Positions 7,529-14,157 of a DNA stretch of 14,551 nt are shown one piece after another; the stretch's first letter is position 1, and each line of letters begins with the position of its first letter. Position numbers and translations under genes: made by a program. A model generated the notes under the pieces. That model worked only from the letters and a program-made list of their open reading frames with translations. It did not search any database and was not told the origin of the DNA. The DNA is from Deltaproteobacteria bacterium UBA796 (lineage in GTDB: Bacteria; Myxococcota_A; UBA796), in contig DBIS01000135.1 of the NCBI GenBank assembly GCA_002296975.1, positions 1 through 14,551 on the forward strand, read 5' to 3'.

Positions 7529-8209
7529 ATGCCGGCACTTGTTGGACACATTTTGAGGGCCTATCGATGGCCCATGACTTTGCTCGATGAAGCTTTTAAT
7601 CTCGCCATGCCAGGCCAATGCTTGGTGTGTGGGTCTCCAGCCTTAACTTTTCGGTGGCGCGTGCTGTGCAGGCCGTGTGTTGCCGCTCTTCCGGACACGG
7701 TCATCCGTGTCCCAGGTCCAGCAAGCATTATCGAAACCTTCGCGCTCGGCCCTCATGATGGCAATTTGGGTGTGTTGGTGCGGGCGGCGAAATATGGCCG
7801 AAATATTGCGTTGATCGACCGTCTTGGTGCACATCTAGGCGCGGCATTATTGGGTCGGGTAGATGTTGATGCCATTGTCCCGGTGCCCATACCGAGGCGG
7901 CGTCGGTGGAAGCGGGGTTTCGACCAAGGAGAGCGTCTCGCACGGGGGGTTGCGGCGTCGACGGGGGTGGAGGTGATGTGTTTGATGCGGCGCCGCGGTG
8001 GCCAAACTCAGGTTGGAAAGACGTCTGCTGAGCGTCGAAAATTACCAGTTTGCGCCCTTTCTGTGCGACCAGGCCAGCTCCCTAACCGGGTGTTGTTGGT
8101 TGATGATGTTTGCACGACGGGATCGACGCTTCACGCGGCTGCGAGGGCGCTGCACAGGCGAGGAGTGGCCCATATATGGGCGCTTACCGTCAGCCATCAA
8201 GAGTCATAA
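7529..8209 (+). CDS. comF: ComF-family phosphoribosyltransferase
   Basis: The protein has 226 residues with the full ComF layout. A zinc-ribbon-like N-terminus has CxxC pairs at 31/34 and 47/50. The phosphoribosyltransferase domain (about 75-222) has VPVPIPRRRRWKRGFDQ (117-133), the TQVGKTSAERR loop (160-170) and the PRPP-binding motif VLLVDDVCTTGST (188-200). ComF is needed for DNA uptake in naturally competent bacteria, where it helps handle incoming single-stranded DNA, but homologues (GntX) also occur outside competence. The ATG at 7529 is 10 bases after the ATPase stop but has a poor ribosome binding site. An in-frame ATG at 7574 would give 211 residues and keep all motifs, so the start is uncertain. 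It is the last gene of the plus-strand block before an AT-rich leader. Confidence 0.92.
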   Translation: MPALVGHILRAYRWPMTLLDEAFNLAMPGQCLVCGSPALTFRWRVLCRPCVAALPDTVIRVPGPASIIETFALGPHDGNLGVLVRAAKYGRNIALIDRLGAHLGAALLGRVDVDAIVPVPIPRRRRWKRGFDQGERLARGVAASTGVEVMCLMRRRGGQTQVGKTSAERRKLPVCALSVRPGQLPNRVLLVDDVCTTGSTLHAAARALHRRGVAHIWALTVSHQES

Positions 8210-8213
8210 AAAA

Positions 8214-8277
8214 TCTTTACATTCGACCCAAAAATTTCTTTACTTGTGACGGTTGGGCAACAACAAAGGCTGTACAG
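8214..8277 (+). repeat. Direct repeat and palindromes upstream of the sigma-54 promoter
   Basis: This AT-rich stretch contains TCTTTAC twice (8214-8220 and 8237-8243), 23 bases apart and each preceded by an A-run. It is followed by GTTGGGCAAC (8252-8261, an inverted repeat of GTTG/CAAC) and the perfect palindrome CTGTACAG (8270-8277). GTTGGG also recurs at 8280-8285. These lie 18-80 bases before the -24 element. Enhancer-binding proteins often bind such repeated or palindromic sites upstream of sigma-54 promoters, though usually somewhat further away. Function is inferred from position only. Confidence 0.3.
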
Positions 8278-8293
8278 GTGTTGGGTCTTGTAA

Positions 8294-8309
8294 TGGCACG
8301 TTTTGTGCA
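8294..8309 (+). promoter_or_regulatory. Sigma-54 (-24/-12) promoter
   Basis: The sequence TGGCACGTTTTGTGCA matches the sigma-54 consensus TGGCACG-N4-TTGCW at 11 of its 12 defined positions. The invariant GG (8295-8296) and GC (8307-8308) are exactly 12 bases apart. Transcription would begin near 8319-8321, giving an untranslated leader of about 24 bases that contains the GGGAGG ribosome binding site (8331-8336) of the small gene at 8344. Sigma-54 promoters require an ATP-dependent enhancer-binding activator. No activator gene is visible in the window. Confidence 0.72.
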
Positions 8310-8330
8310 GCATAAATGGTCGACACAATA

Positions 8331-8336
8331 GGGAGG
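8331..8336 (+). promoter_or_regulatory. Strong ribosome binding site of the small gene
   Basis: GGGAGG lies seven bases before the ATG at 8344 and is one of the best Shine-Dalgarno matches in the window. It is the main support for reading the short frame at 8344-8508 as a gene. Confidence 0.75.
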
Positions 8337-8343
8337 CAATCAA

Positions 8344-8508
8344 ATGCAAAACCAAACAATCACTCTCGGCGAGTTCATCGAAGCGTTTTACACAGAGTTG
8401 GTCAACGAGTACGGCGACGAAGGCTTGGCCGAAGTCATCGCGACGACCTTGGTCAACGAGATGATTCTCTCGGGGCTTCAGCCTGAATCGGCCATTGCTG
8501 CCGCGTAG
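8344..8508 (+). CDS. 54-residue acidic small protein under a sigma-54 promoter
   Basis: The ATG at 8344 opens a 54-codon frame ending at TAG 8506-8508. Residues 7-24 (TLGEFIEAFYTELVNEYG) and 26-44 (EGLAEVIATTLVNEMILSG) look like two amphipathic helices, ending in LQPESAIAAA. The protein is acidic (at least seven Glu/Asp, one or no basic residue) and has no Cys, signal peptide or membrane helix. Support comes from the GGGAGG seven bases upstream, the near-consensus sigma-54 promoter 35 bases upstream, and codon use like the neighbours. Repeated LVNE (19-22, 36-39) hints at an internal duplication of a helix. I do not recognise a family. It could be a small regulator or adaptor, or a subunit that oligomerises by helix packing. 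Confidence 0.72.
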   Translation: MQNQTITLGEFIEAFYTELVNEYGDEGLAEVIATTLVNEMILSGLQPESAIAAA

Positions 8509-8524
8509 TTTGGGCTTGCTTACC

Positions 8525-8548
8525 GCATTGGTGAGTATCAACCAGTGC
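8525..8548 (+). other. Hairpin after the small gene
   Basis: GCATTGGT (8525-8532) can pair with ACCAGTGC (8541-8548), eight base pairs including one G-U, around an 8-base loop. It begins 17 bases after the small gene's stop. A smaller perfect ATGC/GCAT stem follows at 8561-8572. No T-run follows either stem, so neither is a standard intrinsic terminator. They might stabilise the 3' end of a short small-gene transcript or attenuate read-through into 8633. Confidence 0.3.
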
Positions 8549-8632
8549 ATTCGCGGGGCCATGCGTTAGCATATTGACCTGTGGCGGTTCGTCGTTCGTG
8601 TGAACCCCAGTCTCCCCTCGCCCGAAAGCCCC

Positions 8633-10165
8633 ATGACCACTGCTGTCTCCACGCATACTCCGCACCAGCTTAGGGCTTCGGTTTGGACCGCCGTGACCGT
8701 TCGTGTGGCATGGACGTTAATGATGGAGGGTATTCGCGTGCGTCCGGCCACACTCGCGGATGCCCGTGACCATGTTTTGATGAGCTTGGGCTTGGACACC
8801 GACGCGAACGAAGCCGAGTCGAGGGCGACGGCGCTCACGCTCGCCTATCTGGGGCGGGTCAGGGGGGAGCCAGTCCGGCGGATTGCCATCAACTCCACCG
8901 CTGATGTGCATGTCCATCTTGGGTGGCGAGGTGCGTTGGCACCTGTGCTCGACCCGGTCGCCGATACGGTCCTCAGGCTTCATTATGGCGACGGTATGAA
9001 TATGGAGGCCGTGGAAAGCGCCGCGGCCATCGATGTTTACACCTTGATGGCCTCGACAGAGGGCCTCCGAAGTGTCGTGCGCGATATCGCCATCAAAGAG
9101 GGCTACCCCGCCGATACCTGGCCAGATTCACGGATTGACATGTTGATTTCCCGTGTGGCCAACCTTCCAGAGCCCCAGTGCCCGCCCCCGATGGACATTC
9201 TTTCAGAGCACAACCGGGTTCACGCCGATGGTTGCCCCCGTTGTTCCCGATGTGTTCGCATGATTCGAGGCGGTATTCTTGCAGTCTTTGACCTGCTGCC
9301 TTCCTCAGAGGGTGAGACCGGTAATCAGGTCGTGGTCGGAGCGGTGCTGCTTCATCCAGATGCCCGGCGCAGTCGCCGAAAAATAGAGCGCGCACTTGGG
9401 GCCACGGCCGTGAATGCAGGCCCCGATGTTTGGGTTTTGAGCAAAGACGAGCTCAGTGCTGCCGGACCGGCCTTGCGCGCCTTGGTGTCTGAAGGGGTCA
9501 TCCCCCGGCACCATTTGAGGGGTGCTGTGGTGCGCGGTCGCGGTCGCTGGTCGGGTCAGGTGTTGCTCGGACCCACCGCCGTCGAGGCCATCGAGTCCGC
9601 ACGTTCTCGCCCTTGGGCCGAGGTCGACACCTTGGGTGAGTTGCCACCGCCTCGGCCCAAGCCGCCGGGTGCGCTTCGCTGGTGGGTGGCTGCGGTCACT
9701 ATTTTGGCCTTTGCTGTCGGGGTTGGTGTGAGCACCCTCTCCGAGCAACCGCCCTCCCACGATGTGCCGATAGAGGCATCTTTTGTGCAAGCTGAGGATG
9801 GGTGGGAGATTACCTTTGATGTGAGCGATTTGGCCGTGGTCGATATCGTCACGGTGGGCGAGGATGGGCCGCGTCTTTTACACGCCTCGGTTCGCGCCGA
9901 ACTTGGCCAATGGGCCACATCTGGTGGCGATTATCGGGTGTACGTACCCGAAAAAACGGTGGCCTTGCTGGCCTCGGTCGATGGTGTCGAAGGTTTGGCG
10001 GCCTGGGTGAAACAGAGCCCGGTAAGCCCAACACCATGGGTCGCTTTAGACGCATGGCTTCGCGCCAACCATCCAACGGTGGCCTGGGTGGGTGCTCCTG
10101 AGATAAGCCCCGTAGAGATTGAGCTTGCACAGCCTGAAGCTCCAGCAGCTTCCAACCCGGAATAA
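8633..10165 (+). CDS. Membrane protein with sigma region 4-like and anti-sigma zinc-finger-like segments
   Basis: The protein is 510 residues from the ATG at 8633; an in-frame GTG at 8600 would add 11 residues. Residues 110-140 (VLRLHYGDGMNMEAVESAAA, then TL) read like sigma-70 region 4.2, where LRY.GLS.EIA.TV is typical. Residues 193-207 contain HxxxHADGCPRCSRC, giving H197-x3-C201-x2-C204, the zinc motif of membrane anti-sigma factors. Residues 210-330 are an alpha/beta region I cannot name. A proline-rich linker (338-346) leads to one transmembrane helix (about 347-368), and residues 375-510 would be periplasmic. No true sigma region 2 is seen, so this is not a functional sigma factor by itself. 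It might sense envelope signals and bind RNA polymerase or a sigma factor. DivIVA follows five bases after its stop. Confidence 0.72.
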   Translation: MTTAVSTHTPHQLRASVWTAVTVRVAWTLMMEGIRVRPATLADARDHVLMSLGLDTDANEAESRATALTLAYLGRVRGEPVRRIAINSTADVHVHLGWRGALAPVLDPVADTVLRLHYGDGMNMEAVESAAAIDVYTLMASTEGLRSVVRDIAIKEGYPADTWPDSRIDMLISRVANLPEPQCPPPMDILSEHNRVHADGCPRCSRCVRMIRGGILAVFDLLPSSEGETGNQVVVGAVLLHPDARRSRRKIERALGATAVNAGPDVWVLSKDELSAAGPALRALVSEGVIPRHHLRGAVVRGRGRWSGQVLLGPTAVEAIESARSRPWAEVDTLGELPPPRPKPPGALRWWVAAVTILAFAVGVGVSTLSEQPPSHDVPIEASFVQAEDGWEITFDVSDLAVVDIVTVGEDGPRLLHASVRAELGQWATSGGDYRVYVPEKTVALLASVDGVEGLAAWVKQSPVSPTPWVALDAWLRANHPTVAWVGAPEISPVEIELAQPEAPAASNPE

Positions 10166-10170
10166 TCCTC

Positions 10171-10635
10171 ATGCGCGTTACCCCCCTCGACATCATTCAA
10201 AAGCAGTTCGTCGCCAACCGTCGCGGCTATGAGCCCGAAGAGGTGCGTGGGTTTTTGGAAGAAATCCGTGAGACCATGGAGGATTTATTGAAGGAGAACC
10301 AGCGTCTACGTGAGCAAATCGCCCGTCACGAGGCCGAAATCGCAGAGCTTCGCAGTGAGGAGCACGAGGTCAAAGAGACGCTTCAGTTGGCGCGGCAGGT
10401 CAAAGAAGAGATGGGCCGCAACGCCAGACGCGAGAGCGATGTCGTGCTCGGCGAGGCCCGCCTTGAGGCTGAAAAAATCGTCATGGCTGCGGCAGATGAG
10501 CGCAAAGATATCCAAGTTGAACTGGTCGGCATGATGGCCCAGCGGGCTAAATTCCTAGGAGAACTTCGGGGTATTGTCGATACTCATACCCGGCTTTTGG
10601 ACGATTTAGACGCCTCTGTTCCCGCCGCAAAATGA
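10171..10635 (+). CDS. divIVA: DivIVA-domain protein
   Basis: This 154-residue protein fits the DivIVA family. The N-terminal module MRVTPLDIIQKQFVANRRGY (1-20), followed by EPEEVRGFLEEI, matches the curvature-sensing membrane-binding head. Long coiled coil covers about 25-85, with a second helical segment at about 88-145. DivIVA-type proteins sit at poles and division sites and recruit wall-synthesis or polarity factors; in deltaproteobacteria their role is less defined. The ATG at 10171 comes five bases after the upstream stop, and its TGA overlaps the next ATG (10632-10635), so the PHP gene is probably translationally coupled. The start has no strong ribosome binding site. The short C-terminal tail VPAAK carries no extra domain. 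Confidence 0.88.
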   Translation: MRVTPLDIIQKQFVANRRGYEPEEVRGFLEEIRETMEDLLKENQRLREQIARHEAEIAELRSEEHEVKETLQLARQVKEEMGRNARRESDVVLGEARLEAEKIVMAAADERKDIQVELVGMMAQRAKFLGELRGIVDTHTRLLDDLDASVPAAK

Positions 10636-11459
10636 GTCGCCGTCGGGGTGTAGACCTGGGACCGAGGGTTGATCTTCATTGTCATTCCGTCGCCTCAGAT
10701 GGCCTCATAGAGGCGACTGAACTGGCCAAAAGGGCTGCTTTGGCGGGTTTGTCGGCTTTGGCCATCACCGATCATGACTTACCGCCGGTATTGCCGGCTG
10801 GGCGCTTTGAACATGGTGAGCACAACTTGCGCCTTATCGCCGGTGTAGAGCTATCGACCATGCACGATGGGCGAGAGTTGCATTTGTTGGTGTATTTCCC
10901 GGAGCAAATGCCTGAGGCCTATGCCGAATGGTGTCGCGACCGGGCCCGGTGGAGGGCGAGCTGGTACGATGCTTGCGCCCAAGCCTTGGGGCTCGAAGGG
11001 GTGTGCGCCGATGACGATGCCCATGCTGGTCGTCGCACGCTCACCCGGCTGCATCTGGCCCGCACGATGGTGCGCGTCGGTAAAACACCGAGTTTGAGCA
11101 AGGCCTTCCAAGACCATATCGGCCACGACTCTGTGGTGATACCGCCCTTAAATATGGCCTTTTTAGACGCGCTCAGTGTTGCCAAAGATGCCGGTGGCTG
11201 GACATCATGGGCCCATCCGCCGCCGGTTTTGGCAGACCGGTTTGCGGCCGATTTCGCCAAAGCTGGCCTGGACGCCTTGGAGAGCCATCGCCCGAACAAA
11301 TCGGGCCGAAACCGCTTGTCGACCTTGGCCCATCAAAATGGGATGGGCATCACCGGTGGCAGTGATTGGCACGGTTGGGAAAAACGAAAGATGGGCTCAT
11401 TTAGGGTGGCCGCCCGCAGCCTTCATTTGACGGATAAGGCGCTCGGTCTGCTCAACTGA
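10632..11459 (+). CDS. PHP-domain phosphoesterase (YciV/TrpH-type)
   Basis: This 275-residue protein has the PHP metal-ligand motifs in order: DLHCHS (14-19), TDHD (46-49), GVELS (71-75, with E73), LHLLVYF (83-89), HLAR (141-144), WAHP (193-196), and GSDWH (243-247). Members of the YciV/TrpH (RnmA) group hydrolyse nucleoside 3',5'-bisphosphates and trim the 5' ends of RNA, using three metal ions; the protein is cytoplasmic. The length suits the family (about 280). An extra Cys-Asp-rich stretch near 115-130 lies in the helical insertion seen in this group. The start overlaps the DivIVA stop (ATGA). The exact substrate cannot be read from sequence alone. Confidence 0.9.
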   Translation: MSRRRGVDLGPRVDLHCHSVASDGLIEATELAKRAALAGLSALAITDHDLPPVLPAGRFEHGEHNLRLIAGVELSTMHDGRELHLLVYFPEQMPEAYAEWCRDRARWRASWYDACAQALGLEGVCADDDAHAGRRTLTRLHLARTMVRVGKTPSLSKAFQDHIGHDSVVIPPLNMAFLDALSVAKDAGGWTSWAHPPPVLADRFAADFAKAGLDALESHRPNKSGRNRLSTLAHQNGMGITGGSDWHGWEKRKMGSFRVAARSLHLTDKALGLLN

Positions 11460-11483
11460 GGGCTTGCAGCCAACGGGCGACCC

Positions 11484-11510
11484 CCATAGGTTCCGGGTTC
11501 AACCCCATGG
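11484..11510 (+). promoter_or_regulatory. Possible leader hairpin overlapping the SCP2 gene's ribosome binding site
   Basis: CCAT (11484-11487) can pair with ATGG (11507-11510), and GGTT (11489-11492) with AACC (11501-11504), around an 8-base loop. The 3' arm overlaps the GGAG site (11509-11512) of the SCP2-type gene. The stems are short and split by an internal loop, so stability is doubtful. Confidence 0.2.
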
Positions 11511-11517
11511 AGTGAAC

Positions 11518-11835
11518 ATGTCCGAGACTCAAGGTTTTTTCGCAGACTATCTTCCCAAAAAAATCGCAGACAAGCCGCATTTGGTCGACGATATGGCAGC
11601 GGTCATCGTTTTCGATATCGCTGGGGCCGGAAGCTGGACGGTAAACCTCAAAGAGGCGCCGGGTTCTGTTGCTGAGGGCTCGACCTCGGATTCCGATTGT
11701 GTGGTCACCTGCACCGAAGCCACTTTCGACAAAGTGCTGACCAACCCAAACTCCGCGATGATGTTGTTCGCTACGGGTAAGCTCAAAGTCTCCGATATGC
11801 AGATCGGTATGAAGCTCGGTAAAGTACTCGGCTAG
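11518..11835 (+). CDS. SCP2-type sterol-carrier domain protein
   Basis: This 105-residue protein is a single SCP2-like domain. The visible pattern is AAVIVFDIAGAGSWTVNL (27-44), then DCVVTCTEATFDKVLTN and LFATGKLKVSDMQIGMKLGKVL at the end, the GKLKVxGD..LAMKL motif of the family. SCP2 domains bind lipids such as fatty acyl chains or sterols in a hydrophobic tunnel. The length is close to the minimal domain, without signal peptide. The ATG at 11518 has GGAG at 11509-11512. A longer in-frame version from 11464 adds residues unlike the family. It stands 59 bases after the PHP gene and faces the gld genes convergently. Confidence 0.88.
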   Translation: MSETQGFFADYLPKKIADKPHLVDDMAAVIVFDIAGAGSWTVNLKEAPGSVAEGSTSDSDCVVTCTEATFDKVLTNPNSAMMLFATGKLKVSDMQIGMKLGKVLG

Positions 11836-11860
11836 CAAGCCCAGGCCGCCTGAGTCCCGC

Positions 11861-13399
11861 TTAGCGCTTGCGGCGGGCTATCCAGGTGGCCACTGCGCCG
11901 CCCACAGTGATGCCTGGGAGCACCAAAAGGCTCACCAGCCAGACCATCAGTCCTTGGGCACCGTTGAGGGTAAACAGCCCCCGCGCTGCAGGGTTTGCTC
12001 GAATGCTGACCTGATCGGTTTCGCCCACAAGCCAGGCGATGGCGTTGGGGAGCAGGTCAAAGTTGCTCCCCTGGTCGAGCAGTTCGTTTGAGCTGAAATC
12101 CGCGTCACCAAAGACCAGTACAATCCCGCCACTGTCTGCGACAGACACCGCAGCGAGGCCCATTTTACCCATCATGTCCTCGCCCAAATCGGGTTTGGGC
12201 GGGGTGGTGCCATCGATGCGGCTTTCGGCCCAGGCAAACTCGCTGGTGAGCATCAACTCGCCCACATCAAAGCCTTCGATGGGTGGCTGAAAGGCCTGTA
12301 CGGTGCGCGCCACCCGCAGCAAGACCATACCGACAATCGGCGCCATGATCGGGTGGTCGGTCATTTGGTTTTGCCCGATAACCAATGTCGACGCATCCCC
12401 ACCCATGACCGTGTAGTTGGGGTTGTTCTCCAACACCATGTTTTCACCCACATCGATGCCATATTGCGCCATGTGAATCGCCAGTCCATTGCTGTGCCCT
12501 GGCTCGAGCAAGACCAACATTCGGCCACCCGCGGCATTGAAGTTCACCAGGTGTTCGCGCTCCATGGCCAAAAAATCAACCCGTGGATCGGGTATCAGCA
12601 ACAGGTCACAATCTGAGGGTACACCGCCTAAGCGCATTAAATTAACCCGCTTGAAAGTGTAATTTTGATGCTCAAGTTTGGTGACCATCGCAGAGATGGA
12701 CGCTGGGTTTAGGTCGTCGTCAATATCGATTTCACCATGACCTTGTGTGGAACAAATGGTGTGTTCCACGTTGGACGTCAGACGAATCAGGGCATTGGTG
12801 AATGCCGCTTCGCTCAAGTCGGCCTCTAGGCGCTGGGTGGCATCTCCCATGGCCAAAATGACTGTGCCCATTTGGTTGTCGACGCTATTTTTGTCGGCTG
12901 CGATCGGGTGGATGCTGGGGTCGAATTCTTGGAGCTTTAAAAAGCGTGTGTGTGATTTTGTTCCGTCAATGAGGTCGGTGAAGGCCGATTTTTCGACCGA
13001 GTCACCACTAAAAAAGGCCCGAACTTCAACATCAGCCTCAAGGGCCTTGAGAACGCTCACGCTTTGGGGGGCCAAAGCAAAACGTTTAGCAGAGCTCAGA
13101 TCGATGCGGGCATCATGTTGATTGGCGACCAGGTTCAGCCCGATGGCCAAGGCCAAGCCAAGGCCGACCATTCCCATCCCGCCACCGGCTTGGCGTGTGC
13201 TCCGCGCATTCAAAAACTGGGAAATTCTTGGATGGTCGACCACAACCCACCCGGCCACGGCCACCAAAGCGGCCAAGCCCATCACCAACCACTCGGTTTC
13301 AAGGTTGCCAGCCTCCATGCCGAGCGCGTAAATACCGAAGGCCGCCAGTCCAATCAACCCCAGGCCTCCCAGGGCCCAGACATGCTCTTTTAACGCCAT
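11861..13399 (-). CDS. gldG: GldG-like ABC transporter auxiliary protein
   Basis: The 512-residue protein belongs to the GldG-type auxiliary family (ABC_transp_aux). Three N-terminal transmembrane helices (about 8-26, 37-55, 75-92) are followed by the hallmark DLSSAKRFALAPQSVSVL (100-117), a large extracytoplasmic domain with TQGHGE (218-223) and FGDADFSSN (430-438), and a C-terminal helix (about 484-506) ending in WIARRKR. Such proteins work with a GldA ATPase and GldF permease. In Bacteroidetes they support gliding motility, but homologues are widespread where no gliding is known and the cargo is undefined. The ATG at 13399 lies inside the end of gldF (10-base overlap), indicating coupling. 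It ends facing the SCP2 gene, 25 bases apart. Confidence 0.9.
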   Translation of the reverse strand: MALKEHVWALGGLGLIGLAAFGIYALGMEAGNLETEWLVMGLAALVAVAGWVVVDHPRISQFLNARSTRQAGGGMGMVGLGLALAIGLNLVANQHDARIDLSSAKRFALAPQSVSVLKALEADVEVRAFFSGDSVEKSAFTDLIDGTKSHTRFLKLQEFDPSIHPIAADKNSVDNQMGTVILAMGDATQRLEADLSEAAFTNALIRLTSNVEHTICSTQGHGEIDIDDDLNPASISAMVTKLEHQNYTFKRVNLMRLGGVPSDCDLLLIPDPRVDFLAMEREHLVNFNAAGGRMLVLLEPGHSNGLAIHMAQYGIDVGENMVLENNPNYTVMGGDASTLVIGQNQMTDHPIMAPIVGMVLLRVARTVQAFQPPIEGFDVGELMLTSEFAWAESRIDGTTPPKPDLGEDMMGKMGLAAVSVADSGGIVLVFGDADFSSNELLDQGSNFDLLPNAIAWLVGETDQVSIRANPAARGLFTLNGAQGLMVWLVSLLVLPGITVGGAVATWIARRKR

Positions 13400-14157
13400 C
13401 GATAGGCCTCTACCCGCTGGGTGGTCGCGAATAAAAAGAAGCTCACAAAGCTCAGAAAGTAGACTGCGTCGTTAAGGTGGAGCAGCCCTTTCATGAGTTG
13501 TTCGAGGTGGCTAAGCATCGACAAAGCCGCCAAAAAGTCGCCCAAACCTGGGCCTGCGATGGTGTCCGCCCACGACAGCACCCACAGCAGCAGCAACATG
13601 CCAAAACCGGTCACGAGGGCCACGATTTGGTTTTCTGTCATCGCCGAAGTCAGCATGCCTACGGATAAAAAACTGGCGGCCAGCAAAAAAATCGAGAGGT
13701 AGCTGCTGAGAAGCACCCCGGTGTCGGGGGTGGTGAGCCAGTACAACATCCCCATCAAGGGTACGGTGGTGGCCAACATGACCGAGACAAAGCCCATCAC
13801 GCCCAAGAATTTTCCGAGCACGATTTGGCCTGAGGATATCGGAGAAGAGAGCAAAAGCTCGATGGAATGTTGTTTTCGGTCCTCAGCGAACAAACGCATC
13901 GACAGGGCTGGGCAGAGCATCAGCAAAATTACGGCGGTGTTGGCGAAAAATGGGAGGACCAGCCAGTCGTTAAGATTGATTTGCTCCGCAGCATAGGGAT
14001 TGTATGCGGCCTTTGATGCTTGGATGGAAAACTCAGCCGTCATCATCGCAAAGAAAAAGCCCGTGATGATAGAAAACCCGGTCAAGCACAACCAGCCCAC
14101 TGGGGTCGCGAAAAAGCCCTGAAGCTCGCGGCGGCCGATGGCTAAAACTGCCCTCAT
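13390..14157 (-). CDS. gldF: GldF-like ABC-2 transporter permease
   Basis: This 255-residue permease has about six transmembrane helices (around 20-40, 66-86, 114-138, 148-171, 175-196, 230-247). The loop after the second helix reads RLFAEDRKQHSIELLLSSPI (88-107), the conserved ATPase-coupling segment of ABC-2 permeases of the GldF/NosY type. The C-terminal SHLEQLMKGLLHLNDAVYF (216-234) also matches GldF. The ATG at 14157 overlaps the gldA stop as ATGA (14157-14154), and its own TAA overlaps gldG. It sits in the inner membrane and pairs with GldA to form the transporter core; the substrate is unknown. Confidence 0.92.
   Translation of the reverse strand: MRAVLAIGRRELQGFFATPVGWLCLTGFSIITGFFFAMMTAEFSIQASKAAYNPYAAEQINLNDWLVLPFFANTAVILLMLCPALSMRLFAEDRKQHSIELLLSSPISSGQIVLGKFLGVMGFVSVMLATTVPLMGMLYWLTTPDTGVLLSSYLSIFLLAASFLSVGMLTSAMTENQIVALVTGFGMLLLLWVLSWADTIAGPGLGDFLAALSMLSHLEQLMKGLLHLNDAVYFLSFVSFFLFATTQRVEAYRWR

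Noticed and set aside
11489..11510. tRNA-like GGTTC/GGGTTCAACCC segment
   Set aside because: It resembles a T-arm by eye but has no matching acceptor, anticodon or D arms around it.
11838..11879. GC-rich inverted repeats (CCCGC/GCGGG, AGCC/GGCT) at the convergent gene ends as a terminator
   Set aside because: The arms are short, broken by bulges and not followed by a T-run on either strand, so I do not call a terminator.
13064..13434. Plus-strand frames opposite gldG and gldF
   Set aside because: They are Pro/Arg/His-rich antisense shadows without ribosome binding sites or recognisable domains.
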